Numbered from the stretch's first letter, positions 8,191-18,561 are shown. The stretch is 64,000 bases of DNA from Rhodanobacter sp. C01 (GCF_002001045.1 NZ_MUNR01000005.1:186001-250000); one strand, 5' to 3'. The notes: a model not told the origin generated them from the letters alone. Made by a program: numbers and translations.

Positions 8191-8610
8191 TCATTTCCGA
8201 AGTTGTCCCACGATCGGGATGCCGAGTGGTCGGGCTTGTGGATGTTCCGGCAAATTCAGACCCAGGCGCAGGCTGCGGCCGATCCGTTCGGCGTACTCGA
8301 TCATTTGCGCGGTGCCGGTCTCGTCCAGCACTTCGGGCACGGTTTCACGCCACAGCGCCATCCAGCGTTCGAAGTGTTCGGTGCGGATCGCCGGTTGTGC
8401 GCGATGCACCGTCATCGGACTGCCCTGATAGCTGTTCGCGCGCAACGCGACCGAGCACCAGAAGGACGTCAGCAGTCGCTTGTGCTCGTCCCAGTCGCGT
8501 ACGGCCGGGTTGAACACCGCGCCGAGCAGCGGATCGGCGCGGACCTTGTCGTAAAAGCGATCGACCAGGCGCGCGATGCCAGCTTCATCGAGGGTGGATC
8601 GGGTATCCAT
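8191..8610 (-). CDS. Group III truncated hemoglobin
   Basis: A 139-residue globin of the short 2-on-2 class. Residues 14-51 hold the L-V-D-R-F-Y-D-K-V-R-A-D-P-L-L-G start and the D-W-D-E-H-K-R-L-L-T-S-F-W block typical of group III. The proximal heme ligand is probably H79 in T-E-H-F-E-R-W. Members bind O2 or NO and are linked to nitrosative-stress or oxygen handling. An alternative ATG three codons upstream (8619) is equally possible because neither has a clear ribosome site. It is convergent with tpx. Confidence 0.88.
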   Translation of the reverse strand: MDTRSTLDEAGIARLVDRFYDKVRADPLLGAVFNPAVRDWDEHKRLLTSFWCSVALRANSYQGSPMTVHRAQPAIRTEHFERWMALWRETVPEVLDETGTAQMIEYAERIGRSLRLGLNLPEHPQARPLGIPIVGQLRK

Positions 8611-8686
8611 GCGGCGCATGATAGACCGCGTCCGTGGATGATCCGTGCGGCAAGTCGTCGCTGCGGTGAGGTCGAACGGCAGCAAC

Positions 8687-8714
8687 AAAAAGGCCGAGCG
8701 TGGGCCCGGCCTTT
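8687..8714 (-). terminator. Rho-independent terminator of gapA
   Basis: On the minus strand AAAGGCCG...CGGCCTTTTT forms a GC-rich hairpin followed by T5, 24 bases after the gapA stop. It is a classic intrinsic terminator. Confidence 0.85.
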
Positions 8715-8737
8715 CCTCTAGTTCATCATGGCCAAGC

Positions 8738-9799
<1,062 letters not shown>

Positions 9800-9879
9800 T
9801 CAGCCGCGAATCATACAATGAAAGCGGCCAGGCCTGGTCACCGCTGTGGCAGACTTGGGCTTTTCAACCGGACGATCCC

Positions 9880-10695
9880 ATGACCTCGTTACGTCGCTCG
9901 CTCACCATCGCACTGGCCATGCTCGCGGTCGCGCCGCTGGCGCAGGCCTGGGGTCCGCTCGGCCACAGCGTCGTGGCGGAACTGGCACAGCGGCACCTGA
10001 GCCCGGCTGCCGAGGCCGAGGTGGAACGTCTGCTGGCTCCGGAGCACACCACCTCACTGGCCGACATTGCCAGCTGGCCCGACCAGATCCAGGACGATCC
10101 GGCCCAGGCGGCATTGTGGAAACAGACCCGCGGCCTGCACTACATCGATTTCGTCCATGGCGATTGCAACTATGTGCCGCCGCGTGATTGCAAGGACGGG
10201 CGCTGCGTGGTTGCCGGGCTGCAACACTATGTGGACGTGCTGGGTGATCGCAGCCAGCCGGATGCAGCGCGTCGCGAGGCACTGAAATTCGTGGTGCATT
10301 TTGTCGGCGATGTCCATCAGCCGCTGCATGCCGGCTCGCGGGATGACAAGGGCGGCAACACCTACCAGGTGCAGTTCGATGGCAAGGGCAGCAACCTGCA
10401 CAAGGTATGGGATTCGGGCATGCTGAAAACCCGTGGCCTCGATGTGCAGGCATATGCGCAGACACTCGATGCACATGGTCCGGTGGCGCTGCCACCCCCG
10501 ATCGCGCCGTTCGACGACCCCTATGCGCAATGGGCGGAGGAATCCTGCAGCATTACGGCGGGGGCCGGGTTCTATCCAGCCAGCCACAAGATCGATCAGG
10601 CCTATGTCGATGCCGAGCTGCCGGTGGCCGAGTTGCGTCTGCGCGAGGCTGGCCGGCGACTGGCCGAAGTGCTCAATCTCACGCTGGGCCATTGA
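9880..10695 (+). CDS. Secreted S1/P1-type nuclease
   Basis: A zinc-dependent nuclease of the S1/P1 family, 271 residues. A cleavable signal peptide ends A-Q-A and leaves W24 as the first mature residue; in this family the N-terminal Trp itself coordinates zinc, so the cut site is functionally meaningful. Further metal ligands are in W-G-P-L-G-H, L-H-Y-I-D-F, V-V-H-F-V-G-D-V-H-Q-P-L-H and N-L-H-K-V-W-D. It is expected to act in the periplasm or outside the cell on RNA and single-stranded DNA. The ATG at 9880 has no strong ribosome site. pyk begins 80 bases after its stop. Confidence 0.92.
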   Translation: MTSLRRSLTIALAMLAVAPLAQAWGPLGHSVVAELAQRHLSPAAEAEVERLLAPEHTTSLADIASWPDQIQDDPAQAALWKQTRGLHYIDFVHGDCNYVPPRDCKDGRCVVAGLQHYVDVLGDRSQPDAARREALKFVVHFVGDVHQPLHAGSRDDKGGNTYQVQFDGKGSNLHKVWDSGMLKTRGLDVQAYAQTLDAHGPVALPPPIAPFDDPYAQWAEESCSITAGAGFYPASHKIDQAYVDAELPVAELRLREAGRRLAEVLNLTLGH

Positions 10696-10775
10696 GCGAA
10701 AGCGGCATTCGCTGCCCACTGCGGACGAACCGGGTTCTGCTAGGCTCTGGCGACAACCGCCAATCCCGTGAAGCA

Positions 10776-12251
10776 ATGACTACCGATAGCCAAACGCGCC
10801 GCACCAAGATCGTCGCCACCCTGGGCCCCGCCACCGATGTTCCGGGGATGCTCGAGAAACTGATCGCCGAAGGCGTCGACGTGGTTCGCCTGAACCTGTC
10901 ACATGGCATTCCGGATGATCATCGTGCGCGCGCGAACGCCGTACGGGCGGCTTCGGCGGCGGCGGGGCGCGAAGTCGGCGTGCTGGCCGACCTGCAGGGA
11001 CCAAAGATCCGCGTCGAGACGTTTGCGAATGGTCCGGTGGCGCTTGTCGATGGCGCCCCGTTCGTGCTGGATTGTCGTCCTGACGCGCCGGCCGGCGATG
11101 CCACGCGGGTCGGTGTCAGCTATTACGAATTGCCGCAGGACGTGCATGCTGGAGACGTCCTGCTGCTGGACGACGGACTGATTGCGCTGACCGTGCTGGA
11201 GGTGATTGGTGCCGAGGTGCGCTGCCAGGTGTTGATCGGTGGCAAGCTGTCCAATCGCAAGGGCCTCAACCGGCAGGGCGGCGGCCTCTCGGTCACCGCG
11301 CTGTCGGACAAGGACAAGGCCGATATCAAACTGGCGGCCGAGATCGGCGCGGACTTCCTCGCCGTGTCATTCGTGCGTTCGGCCGAGGACATGCACCAGG
11401 CCCGCCGGCTGTTGCACGAAGCCGGTGGCAGTGCGGCGCTGGTGGCCAAGATCGAGCGCGCCGACGCGATCCCGGTGCTGGGCGAGATCATCGACGCCTC
11501 CGACGTGGTGATGGTGGCGCGCGGTGACCTGGGCGTGGAGATCGGCGATGCCGAACTGCCGGGCCTGCAGAAGAAGATCATCCGCGAATCGGTGCAGCGC
11601 AACCGCGCGGTGATCACTGCCACGCAGATGCTGCAGTCGATGGTGCGCTCGCCGATTCCGACGCGTGCCGAGGTGCTGGACGTCGCCAATGCGGTGATCG
11701 ACGGCACCGATGCCGTGATGCTGTCGGAGGAAACCGCGGCGGGTGCGCATCCGGACAAGGCGGTGGCGGCGATGCGCCGGATCTGTCTCGGTGCCGAGCG
11801 CCAGTTCGAGCCGAAGGAGGATCTGGCTGGCGCCAGCCACCATATGAACCGTACCGACCAGGCCATTGCGCTGGCTGCGATGGTGCTGGCCGGCCAGCTG
11901 GGTGTGCGGGCGATCGTGGCATTGACCGAATCCGGCGCCACCGCACAATGGCTGTCGCGTTACCGCAGCGCGGTGCCGATCTACGGCATGTCGCCGTTCG
12001 CGGCCGCGCGTCGGCGCATGCAGGTGTTGCGCGACGTGCAGCCGGTAGAGTTCAGCCACGGCGAGAGGCAGAGCATGGCCTCCTCCACGCGTGCTGCGGT
12101 GCAGCTGCTGTTCGAGAAAGGCAAGCTGGCCGAGGGCGACAGCGTGGTCATCACTTACGGCGACCGCGTCGGCCACGTAGGCGGTACCAATACGCTGAAG
12201 CTGCTCTCGGTCGGCGCCGACGGCATGGTCGAGAGCTTGCGCGACCTCTGA
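10776..12251 (+). CDS. pyk: Pyruvate kinase
   Basis: Transfers phosphate from phosphoenolpyruvate to ADP. At 491 residues it is full length for a bacterial type II-like enzyme. Visible are the N-terminal R-T-K-I-V-A-T-L-G-P, the N-L-S-H box, the active-site V-A-K-I-E-R-A-D, the metal-binding V-M-V-A-R-G-D-L-G-V-E, and the T-A-T-Q-M-L-Q-S-M block. The C-terminal regulatory domain is present. A longer in-frame extension upstream overlaps the nuclease gene and is not needed; the ATG at 10776 gives the normal family start. Confidence 0.96.
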   Translation: MTTDSQTRRTKIVATLGPATDVPGMLEKLIAEGVDVVRLNLSHGIPDDHRARANAVRAASAAAGREVGVLADLQGPKIRVETFANGPVALVDGAPFVLDCRPDAPAGDATRVGVSYYELPQDVHAGDVLLLDDGLIALTVLEVIGAEVRCQVLIGGKLSNRKGLNRQGGGLSVTALSDKDKADIKLAAEIGADFLAVSFVRSAEDMHQARRLLHEAGGSAALVAKIERADAIPVLGEIIDASDVVMVARGDLGVEIGDAELPGLQKKIIRESVQRNRAVITATQMLQSMVRSPIPTRAEVLDVANAVIDGTDAVMLSEETAAGAHPDKAVAAMRRICLGAERQFEPKEDLAGASHHMNRTDQAIALAAMVLAGQLGVRAIVALTESGATAQWLSRYRSAVPIYGMSPFAAARRRMQVLRDVQPVEFSHGERQSMASSTRAAVQLLFEKGKLAEGDSVVITYGDRVGHVGGTNTLKLLSVGADGMVESLRDL

Positions 12252-12345
12252 TTCACGGCAGGAGCATTGCATCCGGCAGAGCCATGGAATCCAGCTCGGG
12301 TAAAGTGATCAAGACCACCATGTATACCGTGCACAGGAGATCGTC

Positions 12346-12789
12346 ATGAAAATGTTGCCTCGCCCGTTTCGACAGGGTCTTTTGCTGGCGTTGACACTGG
12401 GTTTTCTGACACCGGTGCTGGCGCAACAGGCGCATCGGGTCGATCAGCAGGATCTCTACCGTTACTGGATCCTGCTCAATACCAAGGTGCAGATGGATGC
12501 GCCGAACAGCGGCCTCAACCTGGACAAGCCCGGTTGTGCCGCGGTGACCTACACGATCGGCTCCGACGGCGTGCCGATGGATGTGCAGGTGGTCAAGGTG
12601 GAACCCAAGAGCGACTTGGGTCCTACCGCACGCAGCGCGGTATCCAATTTCCGCTACGGACCGTCGCTGACCAATCGTGCCGGCGAACCGATTGCCACCT
12701 ACTACGTCGTGCCATTCAATGCGCCAGCGGACCCGGCGCAGCGCAAGCAGCTGATGGATGCCTGCAAGCTGCCCGGCTACGCATCGTAA
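12346..12789 (+). CDS. Secreted TonB C-terminal-like protein
   Basis: A 147-residue protein with a signal peptide (cut after V-L-A-Q region, about residue 26). The mature part resembles the TonB C-terminal fold: C-A-A-V-T-Y-T-I-G-S-D-G-V-P-M-D-V-Q-V-V and a repeated P-x-S-D-L-G/F-R-Y-G-P pattern as in energy-transducer TonB family proteins. It has no membrane anchor or proline-rich spanner, so it is not a functional TonB itself. Small periplasmic proteins of this kind are common in xanthomonads and their role is unknown. Confidence 0.7.
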   Translation: MKMLPRPFRQGLLLALTLGFLTPVLAQQAHRVDQQDLYRYWILLNTKVQMDAPNSGLNLDKPGCAAVTYTIGSDGVPMDVQVVKVEPKSDLGPTARSAVSNFRYGPSLTNRAGEPIATYYVVPFNAPADPAQRKQLMDACKLPGYAS

Positions 12790-12832
12790 ACCGGTGCTGA
12801 TGCCGGTCCCGGCCGCGTTCGGCAAACTGGCC

Positions 12833-12876
12833 TATAATTGCCGTTTTTAACCAGCCGCTTCGCCCGCGAGGCGGCT
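12833..12876 (+). promoter_or_regulatory. fba promoter -10 and leader hairpin
   Basis: A perfect TATAAT lies at 12833-12838, 88 bases before fba, without a matching -35. In the leader a strong hairpin, AGCCGC...GCGGCT with extra inner pairs (12853-12876), follows the T5 run. The hairpin may affect leader stability or early termination. Confidence 0.5.
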
Positions 12877-12920
12877 TCTATCTTGTGCGGGCAGGCATCG
12901 CCCTCGCTACCGGAGTCGTC

Positions 12921-13925
12921 ATGAGTATTGAAGATCTCGAAAGCATCGCCCTGGCGATGGTCGCGCCCGGCAAGGGCATCATCGCCATCGACGAGTCGAC
13001 CAACACCATCAAGAAGCGCTTCGAGGCCGTCGGCATCGAGAACACCGAAGAGAACCGTCGCGCCTACCGCGAGTTGCTGCTGACCACGCCGGGCCTGAAC
13101 GAGCACATCTCCGGCGCGATCCTGTACGACGAGACGATCCGCCAGTCGACCAAGGACGGCGTGCCGTTCACCCAGCTGATGAAGAAGCTCGGCATCATCC
13201 CGGGCATCAAGGTCGACAAGGGCCCGCAGCCGCTGGCCGGCTTCCCGGGCGACGTGGTCACCGAGGGCCTGGATGGCCTGCGCGAGCGCCTGCAGGAATA
13301 CGCCAAGCTCGGCGCGCAGTTCGCCAAGTGGCGCGCGGTGATCAATATCTCCGAAGACAACCCCAGCTCCACTGCGATCGAGGCGAATTGCCACGTGCTG
13401 GCCCGCTACGCCGCACTGTGCCAGGAAGCGGGCATCGTGCCGATGGTCGAGCCGGAAGTTATCATGGACGGCGACCACAGCATCGAAGTCAGCTACGAGG
13501 TGCATGAAGCCGTGCTGCGTAGCCTGTTCAATGCGTTGTACGAGCAGAACGTGATGCTGGAAGGCACCATCCTGAAGGTCAGCATGGTCATTCCGGGCAA
13601 GGACTCGGACGAGCAGGTCGACGTCGAGGAAGTGGCCGAGGCCACCGTACGCGTACTCAAGACCACCGTGCCGGCTTCGCTGCCGGGCATCGTGTTCCTG
13701 TCCGGCGGCCAGACCGACCAGCAGTCCACTGCCCATCTGAACGCGATGAACCAGATCGGCCCGCACCCGTGGCCGCTGTCGTTCTCCTACGGTCGCGCCA
13801 TGCAGCAGGCGGCACTGAAGCTGTGGGCGAAGGACATGAAGGCGAACTACGCCGAAGCGCAGAAAACCGTGCATGCCCGCGCGCGCGACAACGGCCTGGC
13901 CGCGCTGGGTCAGTGGAAAGGCTGA
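12921..13925 (+). CDS. Class I fructose-bisphosphate aldolase
   Basis: Cleaves fructose 1,6-bisphosphate through a lysine Schiff base, without metal. The 334-residue protein resembles the eukaryotic-type class I enzyme rather than the archaeal-like FbaB group: A-P-G-K-G-I-I-A-I-D-E-S-T near the N-terminus, K97 in G-I-K-V-D-K-G, and the Schiff-base lysine K219 in L-E-G-T-I-L-K-V-S-M-V. F-L-S-G-G-Q follows near the C-terminus. The eukaryotic signature tail with a final Tyr is absent. It is transcribed alone from the TATAAT promoter described above. Confidence 0.94.
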   Translation: MSIEDLESIALAMVAPGKGIIAIDESTNTIKKRFEAVGIENTEENRRAYRELLLTTPGLNEHISGAILYDETIRQSTKDGVPFTQLMKKLGIIPGIKVDKGPQPLAGFPGDVVTEGLDGLRERLQEYAKLGAQFAKWRAVINISEDNPSSTAIEANCHVLARYAALCQEAGIVPMVEPEVIMDGDHSIEVSYEVHEAVLRSLFNALYEQNVMLEGTILKVSMVIPGKDSDEQVDVEEVAEATVRVLKTTVPASLPGIVFLSGGQTDQQSTAHLNAMNQIGPHPWPLSFSYGRAMQQAALKLWAKDMKANYAEAQKTVHARARDNGLAALGQWKG

Positions 13926-13969
13926 TCGATAGGAAGCGTGCCCAGTGAGCCGTCCAGGCGCACTGAGGT

Positions 13970-14001
13970 AAAAAAGAACGGGCGCCTTGCGGCGCCCGTT
14001 C
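13970..14001 (-). terminator. Rho-independent terminator of the first beta-barrel gene
   Basis: GAACGGGCGCC-TTGC-GGCGCCCGTTC is an 11-base perfect stem with a 4-base loop. On the minus strand it is followed by T6, so it ends the beta-barrel gene; its stem also lies just after fba and may serve both. Confidence 0.88.
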
Positions 14002-14026
14002 TCGTTGCAGACCATGGATCAGTCGA

Positions 14027-14623
14027 TCAGAAGCGGTATTCCGCGCTGGCCGAGACCATGTCGGTGCTCAGGTCGACGTTGTGCTTCTTCGCGTCGAAGT
14101 AGTCGTAGTTCAGGCCGACGCTGAGGTTGCTGGTGATGTTGTAGCCCACGCCGGCGCCACCGTACCAGCTGTTGTCATTCAGGCCCTTGTTGACCGGGTT
14201 GACGTCGTTGCTCATGCCGTGGCCCGTCCAGCTGTAGAGGCCGGCGCGACCGCTGATGTACCAGTTCGGGCTGAGGTCGAGGTGCGCGTTGGCACCCGCG
14301 GTCCAGCCATGCAGTTGGGACTTGCCCGGGGCGATCACCGGCTGGCTGTTGAAGACGTTCCTGGCGCGGATGTTGCCCAGGTCGTTGTAACCCACTTCAC
14401 CGCCCAGCGAGAAGTTCGGAGCCAGCGACCAGCGGTAGCCGCCATTGAGGGCATAGCCGGTGTCATGACCGTTGTCGTACGGGCCCTGATTGATGGCGGT
14501 ACGGCCGACGTTGCCGTTGACGAACCAGCCGCCGTTGTCAGCCGGTGCGTTCTGCGCGAAGGCAGCAGGAATGGCGAGTGCGCCGGCGGTAGCAAGGGCG
14601 ACGGCAATAAGTGTCTTTTTCAT
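14027..14623 (-). CDS. Outer-membrane beta-barrel protein, OmpA-like porin family
   Basis: A 198-residue protein with a signal peptide ending A-F-A-Q. The mature part has alternating amphipathic strands rich in Gly, Tyr and Trp (GGYRWSL, LGGEVGYNDLG, NWYISGRAGLYSW, YGGAGVGYNI) and ends in E-Y-R-F, the terminal Phe used by the BAM machinery. It is probably an eight-stranded barrel without an OmpA peptidoglycan domain. It has a strong AGGAG before the ATG. A paralogue lies directly upstream and shares the strand pattern and the terminator stem. Confidence 0.85.
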   Translation of the reverse strand: MKKTLIAVALATAGALAIPAAFAQNAPADNGGWFVNGNVGRTAINQGPYDNGHDTGYALNGGYRWSLAPNFSLGGEVGYNDLGNIRARNVFNSQPVIAPGKSQLHGWTAGANAHLDLSPNWYISGRAGLYSWTGHGMSNDVNPVNKGLNDNSWYGGAGVGYNITSNLSVGLNYDYFDAKKHNVDLSTDMVSASAEYRF

Positions 14624-14749
14624 GGAGATTCTCCTGTTATGACTGGAACGGTCGCCGGCCGGTTGGGGAAATGGGCACGACGCCGGGTGTGGCCAAGCCG
14701 AAGTCTGGCAAGCACTGAACAGTTAGATGGAGCTGCGCGGCAAAGATTC

Positions 14750-14770
14750 AATACTTGTAAGTATAGTATT
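14750..14770. promoter_or_regulatory. Nested inverted repeats upstream of the first beta-barrel gene
   Basis: AT-rich ATACTT-GT-AAGTAT (14751-14764) lies inside a second repeat, AATACT...AGTATT (14750-14770). On the minus strand this covers a possible -10, TATACT, about 140 bases before the gene. It is a candidate regulator site; no regulator is assigned. Confidence 0.4.
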
Positions 14771-14813
14771 AAGCTTGAATTAAGATTTGCGGCAAGCTCA
14801 TGAATATGAAAGG

Positions 14814-14839
14814 AAACGGGCGCCCGGAGGCGCCCGTTT
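14814..14839 (-). terminator. Terminator hairpin of the second beta-barrel gene
   Basis: AAACGGGCGCC-CGGA-GGCGCCCGTTT is a perfect stem 20 bases after the gene's stop. Its core is the same as the terminator of the neighbouring paralogue, although the loop and flanks differ. The T-tract on the minus strand is poor. Confidence 0.7.
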
Positions 14840-14859
14840 GATGCGGCACCATTCGATGC

Positions 14860-15582
14860 TTAGAAACGGTACTCGGCATCCAGCGAAACGATGCCGGTCG
14901 AGCGACGTACTGCGAAGTCCGCGTCGGTCGGTATGTCATGAATGTTGCCGGCCGACGCGTGGAAGTAGTCGTACTTCACGCCCAGACCGAAGTGATCATT
15001 GATATCCCAGCCGGTGCCGATGCCGGCGTAGTAGCCACCGCGGTCGCCACCATGGAAGAGATCCTGGCTGAGGGTATCGTTGTAAGCGCCACCGTTGTTG
15101 TTCGCATGGAAGTAACCAGCGTGGCCGCTGATGTACCACTTCGGCAGCAGGTTGATACGGCCGTTACCACCCAGCATCCAGCCGCGCAGCGCGTTTTGCG
15201 TGCTGCTCTGGTTGACGGATCCGCTGCTGCCCAGATTGCTGAGCTTGTAATTGCCCAGGTCGGCGTAACCGGCTTCAAGGCCCAGGCCCAGATCCGAACC
15301 AACCTTCCAGCGGTAGCCACCAAGCACGCTATAGCCAGTGCGGCGACCGTTCTTGTTGCTGAACAGGCTGCCTGAGCCACTGCCGAAGCCGCTGCCGAAA
15401 TTGCTGTTCTTGCTGTAGCCGTCGGTGCGGCCGGCGCTAAGGTCGATCAGCCAGTTGCCACTGCCTACGGGCTGGCTGGACTGGTAGTTGCCGCTGCTCG
15501 GCTGAGCGTCTTGGGCGAACGTCACTGGGGCCAATGCCAGACCGGCAGAAACAAAAGCAATCGAGAACAATGTCTTTTTCAT
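14860..15582 (-). CDS. Outer-membrane beta-barrel protein, paralogue of the preceding gene
   Basis: A 240-residue protein with a signal peptide ending T-F-A-Q. It shares with its neighbour the M-K-K-T-L start, the GGYRW and WYISG-A-G strands, the G-x-G-Y/W strand near the C-terminus, a K-Y-D-Y-F strand and the terminal E-Y-R-F. It is longer because of a Gly/Ser-rich insertion (F-G-S-G-F-G-S-G-S-G-S) and longer loops. It is predicted to be an outer-membrane barrel of the porin/OmpW-like size class with unknown cargo. AGGAG lies eight bases before the ATG. The pair probably arose by tandem duplication. Confidence 0.84.
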   Translation of the reverse strand: MKKTLFSIAFVSAGLALAPVTFAQDAQPSSGNYQSSQPVGSGNWLIDLSAGRTDGYSKNSNFGSGFGSGSGSLFSNKNGRRTGYSVLGGYRWKVGSDLGLGLEAGYADLGNYKLSNLGSSGSVNQSSTQNALRGWMLGGNGRINLLPKWYISGHAGYFHANNNGGAYNDTLSQDLFHGGDRGGYYAGIGTGWDINDHFGLGVKYDYFHASAGNIHDIPTDADFAVRRSTGIVSLDAEYRF

Positions 15583-15851
15583 GGGGGTACTCCTGATTTT
15601 TTAGGGCCATCGGCGTTCCGGGGGTTCGGTTGGACGCAGAAGGCGCACCTACTTCGGGGCGGTGCTGAAACATTAGAAAGGCTTGAACCTGAAGAGTTTC
15701 AATACCGGCGGGTTCAAAATTAAGCCGTGGTTAATGTCAAGCCACTGATGGCAAACGTATTGAGTGTCCGGGGGTGAAGTTCTGGCGACAGATGACCAGT
15801 GATCGGCGACAATGGCCGCTTTTCGCCGACGCCAGCCCGGAGAACGACCTG

Positions 15852-17855
15852 ATGACCACCCGCCGCGAACTCGCCAACGCCGTGCGCGCCCTTGCCATGG
15901 ACGCCGTGGAGGCGGCCAACTCCGGCCATCCGGGCATGCCGATGGGCATGGCCGATATCGCCGAGGTGCTGTGGAACGACTTCCTGCAGTTCAACCCGGC
16001 GAATCCGAAATGGGCCAACCGCGACCGTTTCGTGCTTTCCAACGGGCACGGCTCGATGCTGCAGTACGCGCTGCTGCACCTGACCGGCTTCGACCTGCCG
16101 ATCGGGCAGCTGAAGCGTTTCCGCCAGCTGCATTCGAAGACCGCCGGCCATCCGGAAGCCAGCGAAACCCCCGGGGTGGAAACCACCACCGGTCCGCTCG
16201 GCCAAGGGCTGGCCAATGCCGTGGGTTTCGCGCTGGCCGAGAAGGTACTGGCGGCGCACTTCAACCGCCCTGGCCATGACCTGGTCGATCACCACACCTA
16301 CGTCTTCCTTGGCGACGGCTGCCTGATGGAAGGCATCTCGCACGAGGTTGCCTCGCTGGCCGGCACCTGGCAGCTGGGCAAGCTGGTGGCGGTTTATGAC
16401 GACAACGGCATCTCGATCGACGGCGAAGTGCATGGCTGGTTCACCGACAACACGCCGGCGCGTTTCGAGGCCTACGGCTGGAACGTGATCCGTGGTGTCG
16501 ACGGCCACGATGCCGAAGCGATCAAGAAGGCCATCACGCAGGCCACGTCGCAGCCCGACAAGCCGACCCTGATCTGCGCCAGGACCATCATCGGCTTCGG
16601 CGCGCCGCACAAGCAGGGCAAGGAAGAGAGCCACGGCGCCGCGCTGGGCAAGGACGAGGTTGCCGCCGCCCGTGACGAGCTTGACTGGCGTTCCGCACCG
16701 TTCGAGATCCCGGCCGAGATCTATGCTGGCTGGGACCATCGCAAGTCGGGTGCCGAGGCCGAGCAGGCCTGGCACGACGCGCTGGCCAAGTACACGGCGG
16801 CTTTCCCGGAGTTGGCAGCCGAGTTCAATCGCCGCATGAGTGGCGAGCTGCCGGCCGACTGGGCGGCCAAGTCGCAGGCCTTTGTCGACAAGCTGCAGGC
16901 CGACGGCCCCACGGTGGCCTCGCGCAAGGCCTCACAGATGAGTATCGAGGCGTTTGCCCCGTTGCTGCCGGAACTGATCGGCGGTTCGGCCGACCTCGCC
17001 GGCTCCAACCTCACCAAGTGGAAGGGCAGCGTCGACGCCGGCAACGGCCATGACCCCAGCGGCAACTACGTCTACTACGGCGTGCGCGAGTTCGGCATGA
17101 CCGCGATCGCCAATGGCCTGGCCCTGCACGGCGGCTTCATCCCGTACGACGCCACCTTCCTGGTGTTCTCCGACTACGCACGCAACGCGGTGCGCATGAG
17201 TGCGCTGATTCCGGCGCACGCGATCCATGTGTACACCCACGACTCGATCGGCCTGGGCGAAGACGGTCCGACCCACCAGCCGGTGGAGCATCTGGCCTCG
17301 CTGCGCTACATCCCGAACAACCAGGTGTGGCGTCCCTGCGATGCGGTGGAATCGGCGGTGTCGTGGAAGGCCGCGATCGAGCGCAAGGGTGCGCCGGCCT
17401 GCCTGATCTTCTCGCGCCAGAACCTCAAGCATCAGCAGCGCAGTGAGCAGCAGGTCGCCGACATCACGCGTGGTGCCTATGTGTTGTCCGATCCACTGGA
17501 CACGAAGTTCCAGGCGATCCTGATTGCCACTGGTTCGGAAGTGGAGCTGGCGATGGAGGCAGCACGCACCCTGGCGCAGCAGAACGTGCCGGTACGCGTG
17601 GTGTCGATGCCATGCACCGAGGTATTCGACGCGCAGCCGCTGGAATATCGCGAAGGCGTGTTGCCGGGCTGGTGTCGTGCCCGCGTCGCGGTGGAAGCCG
17701 CGACGGCCGACTTCTGGTGCAAATACGTGGGCCTGGACGGCGAGGTGGTCGGCATGACCACGTTCGGTGCGTCTGCGCCGGCGCCGCAGTTGTTCGAGCA
17801 CTTCGGTTTCACGGTGGCCCACGTGGTGGATGCGGTGAAGCGCGTCATTCGCTGA
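15852..17855 (+). CDS. tkt: Transketolase
   Basis: Thiamine-diphosphate enzyme of the non-oxidative pentose phosphate pathway. The 667-residue protein begins [16 protein letters not shown] and has the full three-domain length. The ThDP motif G-D-G-C-L-M-E-G...D-D-N-G-I-S-I-D and the donor-side [15 protein letters not shown] are intact. A longer in-frame start at 15774 would add 26 residues not found in the family; the ATG at 15852 is better. It is followed by a strong bidirectional terminator. Confidence 0.96.
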   Translation: MTTRRELANAVRALAMDAVEAANSGHPGMPMGMADIAEVLWNDFLQFNPANPKWANRDRFVLSNGHGSMLQYALLHLTGFDLPIGQLKRFRQLHSKTAGHPEASETPGVETTTGPLGQGLANAVGFALAEKVLAAHFNRPGHDLVDHHTYVFLGDGCLMEGISHEVASLAGTWQLGKLVAVYDDNGISIDGEVHGWFTDNTPARFEAYGWNVIRGVDGHDAEAIKKAITQATSQPDKPTLICARTIIGFGAPHKQGKEESHGAALGKDEVAAARDELDWRSAPFEIPAEIYAGWDHRKSGAEAEQAWHDALAKYTAAFPELAAEFNRRMSGELPADWAAKSQAFVDKLQADGPTVASRKASQMSIEAFAPLLPELIGGSADLAGSNLTKWKGSVDAGNGHDPSGNYVYYGVREFGMTAIANGLALHGGFIPYDATFLVFSDYARNAVRMSALIPAHAIHVYTHDSIGLGEDGPTHQPVEHLASLRYIPNNQVWRPCDAVESAVSWKAAIERKGAPACLIFSRQNLKHQQRSEQQVADITRGAYVLSDPLDTKFQAILIATGSEVELAMEAARTLAQQNVPVRVVSMPCTEVFDAQPLEYREGVLPGWCRARVAVEAATADFWCKYVGLDGEVVGMTTFGASAPAPQLFEHFGFTVAHVVDAVKRVIR

Positions 17856-17874
17856 GCGCAGCTCTGACCGACAC

Positions 17875-17903
17875 AAAAAGCCGCGGCATGCCGCGGCTTT
17901 TTT
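17875..17903. terminator. Bidirectional terminator between tkt and the HAD gene
   Basis: AAAAAGCCGCGG-CATG-CCGCGGCTTTTTT forms a perfect stem flanked by A5 and T6, so it can end transcription from tkt (+) and from the convergent pgk-HAD unit (-). Confidence 0.93.
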
Positions 17904-17922
17904 GTTGTGATCCGGAAAGCAG

Positions 17923-18561
17923 TCAGGCCGTCAGCAAACCGGCCAGTTCGTCTGGCGTGGTGGCAATCGCACTGGCGCCGGCTTGCTCCAGCTCCGAGCG
18001 GCTGCCGAACCCCCACAATACGCCGATGCCGCGTACGCGGTTGGCCACTGCGCCTTCGATATCGAAGCGGCGATCTCCGATCATCACTGTGTCTCCCGGG
18101 CTGGCGCCGAAGTCCGCCAGTGCGGCGGCAATCATCGAGGCCTTCTCGCTGTGTGCGCTGCCTGGATCGGGACCGTACAGGCGCAGGAACGCATCTCCGA
18201 ACGGCAGGTGCGCGATGATCGGCGCGGCATGCCGCTGTGGTTTGCTGGTGACCACGGCGAGCCGATGCCCGGCGCCGAGCAGGCGCTCGATAAGCGACTC
18301 AATGCCGGGGTAGATGTCGTGCTCGCGCCAGCCATCGGTGTGGAAGCGCTCATGATAGTGCTCCACCGCCGCTTCGACCCGCACCGGATCGTGATCCAGC
18401 AGCGGCGCGAAACTGTGCCGCAGCGGCGGCCCGATCCATCCGCGCAGCTCCTCCTGCGGCGGCGCCGGCACGTCCAGCTTCGCCAGCGCGTGCTTCACGC
18501 AGGCGATGATGCCGTGCTCGGAATCGATCAGGGTGCCGTCGAGGTCGAACAGGCAAAGCAT
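17923..18561 (-). CDS. HAD phosphatase, phosphoglycolate phosphatase-like
   Basis: A 212-residue subfamily IA HAD hydrolase. Motif I is F-D-L-D-G-T-L-I-D-S (nucleophile D6), motif II V-V-T-S-K-P, and motif III/IV K...M-I-G-D-R-R-F-D-I-E-G-A. The helical cap lies between residues 16 and 80. It resembles Gph/PpaX-type enzymes, but the substrate cannot be read from sequence. Its ATG overlaps the pgk stop by one base (TAATG), so it is translationally coupled to pgk. A role in clearing 2-phosphoglycolate or similar side products near glycolysis is plausible but inferred. Confidence 0.82.
   Translation of the reverse strand: MLCLFDLDGTLIDSEHGIIACVKHALAKLDVPAPPQEELRGWIGPPLRHSFAPLLDHDPVRVEAAVEHYHERFHTDGWREHDIYPGIESLIERLLGAGHRLAVVTSKPQRHAAPIIAHLPFGDAFLRLYGPDPGSAHSEKASMIAAALADFGASPGDTVMIGDRRFDIEGAVANRVRGIGVLWGFGSRSELEQAGASAIATTPDELAGLLTA

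Noticed and set aside
12777..14015. A 412-codon minus-strand frame across fba
   Set aside because: The plus strand carries a clear class I aldolase with all active-site lysines; the antisense frame is His/Arg/Ala-rich low-information sequence.
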